NCBI GenBank assembly: GCA_902767015.1
Contig: CACXFV010000092.1
Span: forward strand, 1 to 55,819
Source of the DNA: an uncultured Lachnospiraceae bacterium
GTDB taxonomy: Bacteria; Bacillota; Clostridia; Lachnospirales; Lachnospiraceae
DNA length: 55,819 bases
Direction: 5' to 3'
How positions within the stretch are numbered: position 1 is the stretch's first letter; each line of letters begins with the position of its first letter. Position numbers and translations under genes: made by a program. Below, one piece after another: positions 26,718-36,081 of the stretch. The notes below the pieces were generated by a model. It was not told where the DNA came from and ran no database searches. It saw only the letters and a program-made list of their open reading frames with translations.

Positions 26718-27920
26718 ATGATTTGGTACCCATATGAGCAGATGAAAGGAATGAAAGCACCTTATGAAATTATTGACGCGGAAGGTGTGTATCTCTATAC
26801 AAAGGATAAAAAACTGATTGATTCTGTATCTTCATGGTGGTGCATGATTCACGGCTACAAAAATCGGGAAATCAATGATGCCATCAAGAGCCAGTTGGAC
26901 AAATTTGCCCATGTGATGTTGGGAGGTCTGACACATGAAGCAGCGAGAAAGCTTTCCGACAAGTTAAAGGATTGGCTGCCGGGGGATTTAGATTACTGTT
27001 TTTATTCCGACTCGGGAAGTGTGGGAGTAGAAGTGGCACTTAAGATGGCTCTTCAATATTACGTAAACAGTGGAAATCTTAAGAAAACAAAAGTATTGGC
27101 ACTGACACATGCCTATCACGGAGATACCTTCAAGGCAATGGAAGTGGGAGACGATGAAGACTATCATTTTATTCTGGAAGCCTATGGAGAAAAGAAGGAC
27201 TGCATTCATATTGATACAGACATTCCGGCATTAGAGGAGGCATTTGAGCGATATCATGAGGCTCTGAATTGCTTTATTGTTGAACCACTGCTGCAGGGTG
27301 CAGGTGGTATGCGCATGTATGGAATGGAATTTTTAAAAAGAGCCAGAGAGCTATGCGATCAATACGATGTTCTGCTGATATTTGATGAGGTGGCGACAGG
27401 TTTTGGACGAACGGGGTACCGGTTTGTGTCAGATGTAGTCCTTCCCGATATTCTCGTCCTCGGAAAAGCCCTCACAGGCGGGTATATCGGACATGCCGTT
27501 ACCGTGGCAAATCATAAAGTATACAACGGATTTTACAGCGATAATCCCACCCATGCTTTCATGCACGGACCGACATTTATGGGAAATGCCCTTGCCTGCA
27601 GTGCAGCGTTAAAATCCATTGAATTGTTTGAAAAGGGCAACTATATGAAACGCATCCAAAGATATGAGGTCATTATGAGACGTGAAATGGAAGGATTTTA
27701 TGATCCGCGTATTGCTGATATCCGTATTATGGGTGGCTGCATCTGTATTGAGGTTACAGAGGAGAAAGTGTTGAGGGGCTATCAGGACTATGCTTACCAA
27801 AATGGAGTATTTGCAAGACCATTCTTAAAATATCTTTATGCCATGATTCCTTATATCATCCGTGAGGAGGAATTGGTTAAGATACTTGATGTTATGAAAG
27901 CGTGGTTTACAAAAGACTAA
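26718..27920 (+). CDS. bioA: Adenosylmethionine-8-amino-7-oxononanoate (DAPA) aminotransferase
   Basis: PLP enzyme that converts KAPA to DAPA. Hallmarks are SSWWCMIHGYKN at the substrate pocket, IFDEVATGFGRTG with the PLP Asp at residue 223, and Lys250 in LGKALTGGYIGHA, the Schiff-base lysine. The 400 residues are slightly short of the E. coli enzyme. The start ATG has AAGGAG about 10 bases upstream. It is the third gene of the bio operon. The amino donor is inferred from the family. Confidence 0.94.
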   Translation: MIWYPYEQMKGMKAPYEIIDAEGVYLYTKDKKLIDSVSSWWCMIHGYKNREINDAIKSQLDKFAHVMLGGLTHEAARKLSDKLKDWLPGDLDYCFYSDSGSVGVEVALKMALQYYVNSGNLKKTKVLALTHAYHGDTFKAMEVGDDEDYHFILEAYGEKKDCIHIDTDIPALEEAFERYHEALNCFIVEPLLQGAGGMRMYGMEFLKRARELCDQYDVLLIFDEVATGFGRTGYRFVSDVVLPDILVLGKALTGGYIGHAVTVANHKVYNGFYSDNPTHAFMHGPTFMGNALACSAALKSIELFEKGNYMKRIQRYEVIMRREMEGFYDPRIADIRIMGGCICIEVTEEKVLRGYQDYAYQNGVFARPFLKYLYAMIPYIIREEELVKILDVMKAWFTKD

Positions 27921-27971
27921 AAAAGTCTGTCAGAGGTGACAGATTAATATAGAATTGCAGGGAGGATTGAG

Positions 27972-29876
27972 ATGGACAGATATAGTCTGAAAATGAGAGC
28001 CGGCAAAAAGGTTCATGAGCAAGACCAACATATCTCAGGTGCCGAAAAAATAGTTTTAAAGGAGCAGATTTCTTCATTTTCGGAAGCTTTGATAGAAAGA
28101 GGCTTACACCATTCTAAGGGAGATGCCGATTTTTTAAACATTAAAATTGAAAAAATAAAAGAAGAAGATATTCTTTATCTTGAAGCACTGCCTGTCACTA
28201 CTGTTACCACAAAGTCATGGAAAGAGGGACAGGAAGAAGTGATAAAATTTCTGAAGGATTTAAATATTCAAAGAATAGAAGAAGTTATGCATTACATGGA
28301 GGAAACCTATTCCATGCGCGGTGCTATGCTGTTAGATATCACCACCATGAAAAGAGTGGAGCCTGATTTTTCCCGAGGTATTCGGGCAACCTACATGGAC
28401 CGTGAAAGAGAACAGAGCAGTGTTCTGATGGATACAAAAAATCATTATGAAGAGGCCATTGTGCTAGCAACGAAAGTAATTCACTGTCCCGGCATCATAG
28501 GAGAAATCTGTATATCTGATGATCCGGATTATGTAACCGGTTACGTTTCTTCTAAGCAGCACGGATACCGCCGCATCACAACAATGAAGGAAATGGGAAG
28601 TGACAATGGCGGAAGAATTTTTTTATTTGACAGTACAAAGACCTGCGTAGAGGATGCGATAAAATATTTGCAGAAGCAGTGTGTCATAGTGCGCGGCATA
28701 GAAAAATTACAGCGACAGGCGCCAAAGAATCGTTGGGAGCGATTGGAAAAAAAAATTAACAGCCTGCAACAACAGCATCTATTCCGCACCATGAAAACCA
28801 TCACCTCTGCCCAGGGTTCCCATATTACAGTGGACGGGAAGGAATTAATATTAATGGCCTCCAACAGTTATCTTGATCTGACGGCTCATCCCTATATCAA
28901 AAAACGCTGTCATGAGATACTGGACTTGTATGGTTTCGGCTCAGGGGGTTCAAGACTCACCACAGGCAACACCGTCTTACATGAGAGGCTTGAGAGAAAG
29001 ATTGCAGATTTTAAAGACTGCAAAGAGGCAATTGTGTTTAATACAGGATATGTGGCAAATGTCGCCGTTATCTCTTCGATGATGGATAAAGAGGGCGTTA
29101 TCTTTAGCGATGAGCTGAATCATGCCAGTATTATTGACGGATGCAGGTTATCGAAAGCAAAGTGCGTTATTTACCGTCACAACGATATGACCGACTTGGA
29201 GAAAAAAATCAGAGAAAATCCATGTGAGAATGGTCTTGTCGTCAGTGATGCCGTATTCAGTATGGATGGCGATATCCTAAATCTTCCTGCGTTTATGGAT
29301 ATCTGTCAGCGGTACAATCTGTTCTCTATGGTTGATGAAGCTCATTCTACCGGTGTCATCGGCGAGACGGGACATGGCATAGTGGAATATTTTGGTAAGG
29401 CGTACATGCCGGACATTCTCATGGGAACTCTCAGCAAATCCGTTGGAAGTGAAGGCGGTTATGTGGCAGGCTCCAAGCTTCTGATTGAATATCTGCGCAA
29501 TACAGCAAGAGGCTTTATTTTTTCGACCTCCCTTTCACCTGTCACCATTGCAGCAGATTTGGCAGGAATTGAGCTGATAGAACAGGAACCGGAGAGGGTT
29601 AAAAGGCTTCAGGATAATGTGAAGTTTTTCTGTGAACGTCTTGCAGCGTATGATATTCACGTCACATCCTCTACTGCCATTATTCCTATTGTGACAGGTG
29701 ATGAAAAAAGAGCATTGGCGCTGTCAGATTACCTGTATGACCATGGCTTTTATATTTCGGCAATCCGATATCCGACAGTCAGAAGAGGACAGGCAAGATT
29801 ACGGGTGGCACTTATGGCCACACATACACGTGACGAATTGGAAAAAGCAGCACAGTTGATAGGCACCTTCGAATAA
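27972..29876 (+). CDS. bioWF: BioW-BioF fusion: pimeloyl-CoA synthetase and KAPA synthase
   Basis: One chain carries two enzymes. Residues 1 to about 245 match BioW (6-carboxyhexanoate-CoA ligase): KMRAGKKV, QHISGAEKI, GLHHSKGDADF, SMRGAMLLDI, ISDDPDYVTGYVSSK and GYRRITTMKEMG all align with the Bacillus protein. Residues from about 255 to 634 match BioF (8-amino-7-oxononanoate synthase): ASNSYLDLTAHP, GFGSGGSRLTTGN, the Asp in VDEAHSTG, and Lys489 in GTLSKSVGSEGG, the PLP lysine. The product of BioW is the substrate of BioF, so direct transfer is plausible. Both halves look complete. Strong GGGAGG ribosome site, last gene of the operon. Confidence 0.95.
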   Translation: MDRYSLKMRAGKKVHEQDQHISGAEKIVLKEQISSFSEALIERGLHHSKGDADFLNIKIEKIKEEDILYLEALPVTTVTTKSWKEGQEEVIKFLKDLNIQRIEEVMHYMEETYSMRGAMLLDITTMKRVEPDFSRGIRATYMDREREQSSVLMDTKNHYEEAIVLATKVIHCPGIIGEICISDDPDYVTGYVSSKQHGYRRITTMKEMGSDNGGRIFLFDSTKTCVEDAIKYLQKQCVIVRGIEKLQRQAPKNRWERLEKKINSLQQQHLFRTMKTITSAQGSHITVDGKELILMASNSYLDLTAHPYIKKRCHEILDLYGFGSGGSRLTTGNTVLHERLERKIADFKDCKEAIVFNTGYVANVAVISSMMDKEGVIFSDELNHASIIDGCRLSKAKCVIYRHNDMTDLEKKIRENPCENGLVVSDAVFSMDGDILNLPAFMDICQRYNLFSMVDEAHSTGVIGETGHGIVEYFGKAYMPDILMGTLSKSVGSEGGYVAGSKLLIEYLRNTARGFIFSTSLSPVTIAADLAGIELIEQEPERVKRLQDNVKFFCERLAAYDIHVTSSTAIIPIVTGDEKRALALSDYLYDHGFYISAIRYPTVRRGQARLRVALMATHTRDELEKAAQLIGTFE

Positions 29877-29901
29877 CCTGCGAATAGTTAATTCTTCCTG
29901 C

Positions 29902-29930
29902 TTGAGTATTATGGTAAATAATGTTAAAAT
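29902..29930 (+). promoter_or_regulatory. Likely sigma-A promoter of the VWA gene
   Basis: TTGAGT (29902-29907), a 17-base spacer and TAAAAT (29925-29930), 60 bases before the ATG at 29990. It separates the VWA gene from the biotin operon. Confidence 0.55.
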
Positions 29931-29989
29931 GAGAATAGATTTTTTGCAATGATAATTTGTCATAAAAAATGATTTTCAGGAGGGATAAG

Positions 29990-31753
29990 ATGAATATTTC
30001 CAATCCAAAAGAGTACTATCAGATGTCAGAGAAACAATTTAAGGAAATGAAAAAGTTTTATAAAAAACTTGGCTTTGATGACAGTCAGGTTAAAAAACTG
30101 ACCAAATCATGTTTCGGGGCAGAAATCAAAACTGACCCCCATACTTCCTATTCAGAAGACTGGAGCTTTTACAGAAGAACCGGGTATTCACCAAAATCGG
30201 GTGGTATCTTGGGGATGATGGGAAGTGCCATGCAGGCAAAGAGGGGAGTATCTTCATCTATGCCGTCACCAATGATGCGTCAGGCATCCGCTGCTGTGTT
30301 TGAAGAAGCAGTGATGTGTGATATGAATGTAGCTTATGATGCGGGAGAAATTCCGACAGCAGATAATTTTAATACTGCGGAGACACATGTCTCCCCGGAA
30401 AATGAAAAGCATAGTCCTTTAGACAATCCACAGCTCATATTCTCTGCCAATGTCAACACGGCTTCATGGTCATATCTGCGAAATAGGATAACAAGGCAGA
30501 AAACAATTGATGAAAATTTTGTCCGCATTGAGGAAATTATTAATTCTTATTCATATAAATTAAAAAAGCCTAAGAATGATGACCTGTTTGCTGTCAGTGC
30601 CGAAACCGGAAAGTGTCCGTGGAATTCAGAATCAGAGCTTTTGTTTGTAGGTCTGAAAGGGAAAAAGGCAGACAAAAAAATAAGACAGAATCTTACCTTT
30701 CTTGTGGATGTGTCGGGAAGCATGGATTCGAACTGGATTCTGGTACAGATGTCTATGGCGGCCATTATCAGTAAACTGAAAAAGGGAGATACCCTTTCCA
30801 TCATTGCCTACAGTGACAACACAACAACAGTTGTGAAGCAGATGGATTGTGGCAATCTTGACGATTGTATTAAGGCAGTTCTGTCTATTGAAGGTATCGG
30901 TGGCTGCACCAATGGCAGTGAGGGACTTGAAAATGCTTATCGGTATCTGGAAGAACATTATGATGCTGATGGCAATAACCGTGTATTTATCTTTACTGAT
31001 GGTGACTTTAATTTTGGAATCACTAGTGAGGGAGGACTTAAAGACTTTATTTACGAAAAGAGAAAGACTGGCATCTATCTCTCAATTGTCGGTTATGGCG
31101 AACGTAATTTTAAAGATAATAAAATGGAAACACTTGCCCAAAACGGTAATGGCAATTATACCTTTGTTGCAAATCCATATGATATACTTGATAATTTATG
31201 GGAGAAGCTGGTTTCCAGTCTGGTCACTGTTGCAAAAGATGTGAAAATTTCTGTCGAATTGAATCCACAGTATGTAAGCAGGTATCGCCTGATCGGATAT
31301 GATGCCAGAGTATTAACGCAGCAGGAATTTCACGACACAGAAAAGGCAACGGACGGAATCGGTTCAGAGCACAATGTAGTGGCAATGATAGAACTAAAGC
31401 GCGGAAAAGCTGAGCAGGTCTATGCAAACCGTTATGTCAATGCCTCGACAGACGAACACACAGGAGAATTTGCTTTCATTGAGATTCATTACAAGTCGCC
31501 GGAGGGTGAGAATCTTGTGATGACCAGAACAATCACAATAGAGGATTTAAATTCTGCTAAGAATAAGAACATCTCAATTGCTGCAATGTTGGCTGTCTTC
31601 GGTCTTGTTGTCAAAAATTCCGTATATAAGAAGGATGCTGACAAAGAACTGCTTGCCGGTCTGCTTGAATCATTTGACAAAGAGGATGAACCGGATACGA
31701 AGGAAAAATATAGTCATTTTGATATTATCAGGCAATATATTGGTAATTATTAA
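29990..31753 (+). CDS. VWA-domain protein, YfbK-like
   Basis: 587-residue protein with a von Willebrand A domain. The metal-ion site is complete: DVSGS (240-244), a Thr in GGCTNGSEG and FTDGD. The stretch before it (ANVNTASWSYLRNRI, then RIEEIINSYSYK and CPW) matches the N-terminal domain of YfbK, and the region after it is like the DUF3520 tail. Unlike YfbK it has no lipobox or signal peptide, so it should be cytoplasmic. The ATG at 29990 follows CAGGAGGG. No partner MoxR or other VWA gene lies beside it. Its role is unknown; a scaffold for protein contacts is the family default. Confidence 0.85.
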   Translation: MNISNPKEYYQMSEKQFKEMKKFYKKLGFDDSQVKKLTKSCFGAEIKTDPHTSYSEDWSFYRRTGYSPKSGGILGMMGSAMQAKRGVSSSMPSPMMRQASAAVFEEAVMCDMNVAYDAGEIPTADNFNTAETHVSPENEKHSPLDNPQLIFSANVNTASWSYLRNRITRQKTIDENFVRIEEIINSYSYKLKKPKNDDLFAVSAETGKCPWNSESELLFVGLKGKKADKKIRQNLTFLVDVSGSMDSNWILVQMSMAAIISKLKKGDTLSIIAYSDNTTTVVKQMDCGNLDDCIKAVLSIEGIGGCTNGSEGLENAYRYLEEHYDADGNNRVFIFTDGDFNFGITSEGGLKDFIYEKRKTGIYLSIVGYGERNFKDNKMETLAQNGNGNYTFVANPYDILDNLWEKLVSSLVTVAKDVKISVELNPQYVSRYRLIGYDARVLTQQEFHDTEKATDGIGSEHNVVAMIELKRGKAEQVYANRYVNASTDEHTGEFAFIEIHYKSPEGENLVMTRTITIEDLNSAKNKNISIAAMLAVFGLVVKNSVYKKDADKELLAGLLESFDKEDEPDTKEKYSHFDIIRQYIGNY

Positions 31754-31796
31754 CAGATAATTATTAAACATCGAATCAATAGAAATCTGCCGATAC

Positions 31797-31844
31797 AAAA
31801 AGCCATTTCTACAGATAAATAAACCGTCTGTAAAAATGGCTTTA
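31797..31844 (+). terminator. Rho-independent terminator of the VWA gene
   Basis: Stem with arms AAAAGCCATTT-TACAGA and TCTGTA-AAATGGCTTT, one-base bulges and a loop of about 11 bases. The 31754-32082 gap holds this, then AT-rich DNA and the azlC promoter. Confidence 0.75.
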
Positions 31845-32020
31845 TTCATTCCCTTTAAACTCTGTTTCATTCCCAAGTAATTATCTATATTTTCGAAGTA
31901 AATCCTTTGGATTTTCCGCTAATATATTTTGTTAGACTTTTCAATGAAATAAACGGCATAGATGACGGTTGATTCCTTTAAAAGAAGTTTTAGTTCTTTA
32001 TGCAGACAACAACTTATATT

Positions 32021-32049
32021 TGACATATTTTATCATATGTTGTATAACA
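32021..32049 (+). promoter_or_regulatory. Sigma-A promoter of azlCD
   Basis: TTGACA (32021-32026), 17 bases, TATAAC (32044-32049), 33 bases before the azlC ATG. Confidence 0.65.
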
Positions 32050-32082
32050 CAAATAGGTTAAAATGAAAGGCAGATTATCATT

Positions 32083-32805
32083 ATGAATGCATTTATCAGG
32101 GGATTTAAAGACGGTATTCCTATTGCACTCGGCTATATCGCCGTGAGCTTCACTTTTGGTCTTACTGCGGTGACAGGCGGGCTGACTGTATGGCAGGCAA
32201 CGATGATATCACTTATGTGCGTCACATCAGCGGGACAATTTGCAGGAATTGATATCATGTTAGCTGCAGGTGGATATATGGAGATGGCAATGGCGCAACT
32301 GGTGATTAATTTGAGATATGCGCTAATGTCGATTTCACTTTCACAAAAAGCAGATTCTTCTATGAATTTTTTTGCAAGACTTTTTGTCGGTTTTGGCGTA
32401 ACTGATGAAATCTTTGCAGTGGCAGTCGGAAATAACAAGTCTATCAGCAGAAAATATATGTTTGGGTTGATTGTTTTGCCATGGCTTTCATGGACTTTTG
32501 GTACATTGGGCGGTGCACTGCTCGGCAGCATCCTGCCTGAAATTTTGGCTTCGGCATTCGGTATTGCTATTTATGGAATGTTTCTTGCCATTATTATTCC
32601 TGCTGCCAGGGATGACAATAAGATTATTGGTGTATTGATGGTAGCAGTGAGCATAAGTCTTTTATTATATTATACCCCTCTTAAACATCATATTTCACAG
32701 GGGTTTGCCATTATTACGGCAGCAGTGGCAGCTTCTCTGTTTGGTGCCCTCGTTTATCCCATTGACAATGAGACTACAGAAGAAATGAAAGAGGTATCAC
32801 AATGA
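32083..32805 (+). CDS. azlC: AzlC family branched-chain amino-acid exporter subunit
   Basis: Larger subunit of the AzlCD (LIV-E) exporter. The N-terminus GFKDGIPIALGYIAVSFTFG, the SAGQFAG segment and INLRYALMSISLSQK are family signatures, with about six hydrophobic helices over 240 residues. It overlaps azlD by four bases (ATGA), so the two are made together. Relatives export branched-chain amino acids or analogues, but the substrate here is not shown by sequence. Confidence 0.93.
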   Translation: MNAFIRGFKDGIPIALGYIAVSFTFGLTAVTGGLTVWQATMISLMCVTSAGQFAGIDIMLAAGGYMEMAMAQLVINLRYALMSISLSQKADSSMNFFARLFVGFGVTDEIFAVAVGNNKSISRKYMFGLIVLPWLSWTFGTLGGALLGSILPEILASAFGIAIYGMFLAIIIPAARDDNKIIGVLMVAVSISLLLYYTPLKHHISQGFAIITAAVAASLFGALVYPIDNETTEEMKEVSQ

Positions 32806-33110
32806 CTAATTCGAGATTTTTTATATATCTGCTTGTGATGGCAGCCGTTACCTATCTTATTCGTGCGCTGCCTTTGGTACTGATACGACACAAGATTGAA
32901 AACCGTTTCATAGCATCATTTTTATACTATGTACCCTATGCAGTTCTTGGCTGTATGACATTTCCCGCGATATTTTATTCTACCAATGATTTATATTCTG
33001 CTGCCGTAGGAACCTTCACAAGCTTTTTGTTCGCTTATCAGAAAAAAAGCCTTTTATTTGTAGCTGTTTCCGCTGTGCTGGCAGCATTAATTGTTAAAGT
33101 AATATTATAA
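32802..33110 (+). CDS. azlD: AzlD family exporter subunit
   Basis: Small partner of AzlC with four hydrophobic helices in 102 residues. The RALPLVLIRHKIENRF segment and the following YYVPYAVLGCMTFP are typical. Its ATG overlaps the azlC stop, so translation is coupled. It is likely inserted in the cytoplasmic membrane with AzlC. Confidence 0.92.
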   Translation: MTNSRFFIYLLVMAAVTYLIRALPLVLIRHKIENRFIASFLYYVPYAVLGCMTFPAIFYSTNDLYSAAVGTFTSFLFAYQKKSLLFVAVSAVLAALIVKVIL

Positions 33111-33171
33111 ACCATTTTGAATGTGCATTGAGTGGCGCGAACCACTATTTTTGAAAAGGGTGTGATAAGTT

Positions 33172-34824
33172 ATGTTTGATAAATTAATTAAAAGTGAGAA
33201 GCGTATAAAAATCAGAAATTCTTCTGATTTGACAGTCAATAGTTCTGACATCAGGGAAATGGAGACAGAATCGACTGCTTCTGAGGATGGGGCTTTTGAA
33301 GACGATGATATCATTATATATGATCTCGGTGACTCAAAGCAGGGTGATGATGAAAGTAATGTTGAAAATAATAGCTTTGCCAATAGTAGCAATGAAAATG
33401 ATAGCGTGGCAAATAGCAGCAATACAATTAGTAGTATAGCAAATAACAGTGATGCAGATAATAGCAATGCAGATAATAGCATAGAAAATAGCAACGCAAA
33501 TAACAACATAGAAAATAATAGTATTGAGAATAGTAATATATTGAATAATGATGTTGTAAATGATACATCTCGTATTGAAGATTTCTTTTTTCGCATTGTA
33601 ACCGAAGACAATTCTGACCTCCGTCATACAGATAATACAGACGATAATATATCTGATGAAAATATCATAGCGGATAATGCTGCAGCTGACAATGGCATCA
33701 TCGAAAATAACACTGTGGATATTAATGTGACTGAAAATGGTATAACTGACGATAGCATAGATAACACTGTTGCAACTTTTAATACTGTCGGTGACACCGG
33801 TAACAATCTTTTGGAAAACATTTTTTTTGGCCTATTAGAATATGAAGACAATCATGTCAATGACAACTTATCTGCGAAGATGGAATATGAAGATATAAAA
33901 GAATCAAGCGATACAGAAGAATCTGGCATTACAGAAGAATCTGGTGTTACAAAGGAATCAGGCATTACAGAGAAATCTGACGTTACAGAGAAATCAGGCA
34001 TTACAGAAGAATTAGACATTACAGAGAGAGCAGATGTTGCAGATGATTTGGTAATGACGGAGGAAGTATTAGAAGCTGCCAAGAAATCAAAGCACTCGAA
34101 GCCTGCCCAAAAGACAGAAGATTTTCTGTCTGTAAAAATAATGACTTTTATCATCAGCCTTGCCCTTGCCCTTTTTATTGTATTCCTCGCTCATGGGGCC
34201 TTCATGGATGAGATGATATGGAGTAATTTTGTGTTCACTACTTTTTATGTATGGCTTGTGATTAAAATCCTAATGATTACGGATGCCATCATGATGTTTC
34301 TTCATTACAGGAAAAAAGCATTGATTTTGTCGGTGATTCTGTGCGTCCCTGTCTATATGTATTTCAGAAGGATTGTACGAAATAAACGGCTGAGCATCAT
34401 TAATATCTGGCTGATTGTCTCTGTCATACTGGGCATTGCATCAGTAATGAATTTTAACAGTCTTATGTCTGATATGCACCTTTTCGATAAAAAATACCAG
34501 GCGGTCATGCTCCGATTTGAACTGCATCGTGAAGCCTGCGGAAATGATAAGCAATGTATAGATGGCATTATCGGCAGGCACATGAAGCAGTATACCTATG
34601 AAGTGGTGGGAGAGGAAAGTAATGGCACACTGGAGGTAAGGGTGGCGGGAAACTCTAACACTGTAATTACAGATATCGTCGTTCCCAACCCTGACATCAA
34701 CCCTAACACAGAACTATTTTTTAAAGTCAAAAAAAATGGCAACTACTATATATCAGGGCTGAAAATGAATGGCAGTGTATATAATGCATTTGCGGACACT
34801 GTCTGGGAATACTGGTGTCATTAA
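33172..34824 (+). CDS. Repeat-rich hypothetical membrane protein
   Basis: I do not recognise this 550-residue protein. The first half is acidic and low in complexity. Residues about 60-125 are Asn/Ser/Asp-rich in short near-repeats (NADNSIENSNANNNIEN), and residues about 244-291 are eight six-residue repeats (see 33901-34044). A Lys-rich linker leads to four hydrophobic helices (about 320-430), then a C-terminal domain of about 110 residues with two Cys (EACGNDKQCIDG) and beta-rich sequence. No signal peptide. It follows azlD by 61 bases and ends 3 bases from the convergent nuclease gene. The repeat region may vary between strains. Confidence 0.8.
   Translation: MFDKLIKSEKRIKIRNSSDLTVNSSDIREMETESTASEDGAFEDDDIIIYDLGDSKQGDDESNVENNSFANSSNENDSVANSSNTISSIANNSDADNSNADNSIENSNANNNIENNSIENSNILNNDVVNDTSRIEDFFFRIVTEDNSDLRHTDNTDDNISDENIIADNAAADNGIIENNTVDINVTENGITDDSIDNTVATFNTVGDTGNNLLENIFFGLLEYEDNHVNDNLSAKMEYEDIKESSDTEESGITEESGVTKESGITEKSDVTEKSGITEELDITERADVADDLVMTEEVLEAAKKSKHSKPAQKTEDFLSVKIMTFIISLALALFIVFLAHGAFMDEMIWSNFVFTTFYVWLVIKILMITDAIMMFLHYRKKALILSVILCVPVYMYFRRIVRNKRLSIINIWLIVSVILGIASVMNFNSLMSDMHLFDKKYQAVMLRFELHREACGNDKQCIDGIIGRHMKQYTYEVVGEESNGTLEVRVAGNSNTVITDIVVPNPDINPNTELFFKVKKNGNYYISGLKMNGSVYNAFADTVWEYWCH
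33901..34044 (+). repeat. Eight 18-bp in-frame repeats in the membrane protein gene
   Basis: Eight consecutive 18-bp units begin at 33901, 33919, 33937 and so on to 34027. The core units read ESGITE, ESGVTK, ESGITE, KSDVTE, KSGITE and ELDITE in protein. The first and last units are more diverged. An earlier Asn-rich stretch (about 33420-33540) shows a looser 15-bp period. Confidence 0.88.
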
Positions 34825-34827
34825 AGC

Positions 34828-35982
34828 TTAATGTTTACGGTACATATATTCTAAAGCTTTTAGCACATAAGTCTTTAACTGTCCGGCAGAATCACCACTT
34901 AAAGCTGTTTTTTCACGGTCAACTTCAAAAAACAGCTTTTTGTCACTGACATTGCTTTTGAAAGAGGGTGTAAAAATTTCTGCCGGCTGAAAAGCAAAGG
35001 TACCTTGCTTTTTAATATAACAGTTATCCTTTGTTGACTTTTCTCTGTAATTCTTATCTACAAATTGAGCCACAGATTTATGAATGGCGGTATCTTCATT
35101 CGGAAGATAATAATAATCTCTGTAATTTTCAAAATAATGTTTTAACTCATCATGGATAACAGGCACTAAAAACTTTAAGGTATTATCACGGGCATCGTAG
35201 CAGAAATCCTCTGACTTGTCGAAAATCGGTCGTTTGAGCCTGCCATCCAAATGGCATTGCAGTAGTAGCTGAAGTGCTTTGCCGCTGTCCTCTGTCAGAC
35301 GGATATCTGTCACTTCAAATTTTCCCTCCCAGACAGACAGATATGCCCATATATCACATACATTAACAAGTCCTGTCATATCATCATGATTGTGAAGAAG
35401 CAGCAGACGCTTAAGATCCTCAGTTGTGTCTTCGTTGCCCTGCCGGTGTGAGTGGTTTTCTTTCTGGAGACGGATATATTCTTTGTAAATGTCGATGAGT
35501 TGTCCGCCATTATACTTGTCTTCTCTTGCTATACCTAAAAAGACTTCCAAAGATTTTTGCTTTAAATCCGGTGTCCGGAAAAAATTCTTATACCTGCGGG
35601 CTTCTTTATAGAGGTCAACTAACAATAATCGTTCAAAATTAAAATGGATGCCATATTTTTCTGCACGTGAAGCAACAAAGGGTACGTCAAACATATTTCC
35701 GTTGAAATTAATCAGAATATCAAAATTTTTAAGAAAATCACGGAACATTAAAAGCATTTTGGCCTCGTCCCCAGAAGTATCATCAAACCATTGAATAACG
35801 GTAAAAGTATTATCTTCGTTTCTGTAAGCGGCGCCAATGAGATAAATCTGATGATTTTTTGAGCTAAAACCGGTGGTTTCAATGTCAAAATAAGCAATTT
35901 TTTCCCGGTCATACCGGGCAGCCAATTCTTTTTCTACATCATAACACCGTTCTGTCCGGAATACATCTGTTATGGTTAACAT
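34828..35982 (-). CDS. YprB-like ribonuclease H-fold exonuclease
   Basis: Predicted 3'-5' exonuclease of the DEDD superfamily (RNase_H_2/YprB). Three acidic motifs are visible: AYFDIETTG (ExoI), INFNGNMFDVPF (ExoII) and LHNHDDMTGL (ExoIII). The remaining 150 residues are helical, with YDARDNTLKFLVPV. I chose the ATG at 35982 (protein begins MLTITDVFR), with AAAGGAT about 12 bases upstream. A longer start at 36027 has no ribosome site. Its substrate is unknown. Its stop is 3 bases from that of the convergent gene at 33172, with no terminator between. Confidence 0.82.
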   Translation of the reverse strand: MLTITDVFRTERCYDVEKELAARYDREKIAYFDIETTGFSSKNHQIYLIGAAYRNEDNTFTVIQWFDDTSGDEAKMLLMFRDFLKNFDILINFNGNMFDVPFVASRAEKYGIHFNFERLLLVDLYKEARRYKNFFRTPDLKQKSLEVFLGIAREDKYNGGQLIDIYKEYIRLQKENHSHRQGNEDTTEDLKRLLLLHNHDDMTGLVNVCDIWAYLSVWEGKFEVTDIRLTEDSGKALQLLLQCHLDGRLKRPIFDKSEDFCYDARDNTLKFLVPVIHDELKHYFENYRDYYYLPNEDTAIHKSVAQFVDKNYREKSTKDNCYIKKQGTFAFQPAEIFTPSFKSNVSDKKLFFEVDREKTALSGDSAGQLKTYVLKALEYMYRKH

Positions 35983-36081
35983 TGGTAAAAATATCCTTTT
36001 CTTTGTATTTTTATATTGTATTATCATGAATCATAGTCACGCTGTTACTATAATCAATAATTGTGCAAAATGCAATACACA

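Noticed and set aside
33105-33611. Open frame of 168 codons on the minus strand opposite the repeat-rich membrane protein
   Set aside because: The Leu/Ser/Phe monotony comes from reading the Asn-rich repeats backwards. There is no start signal.
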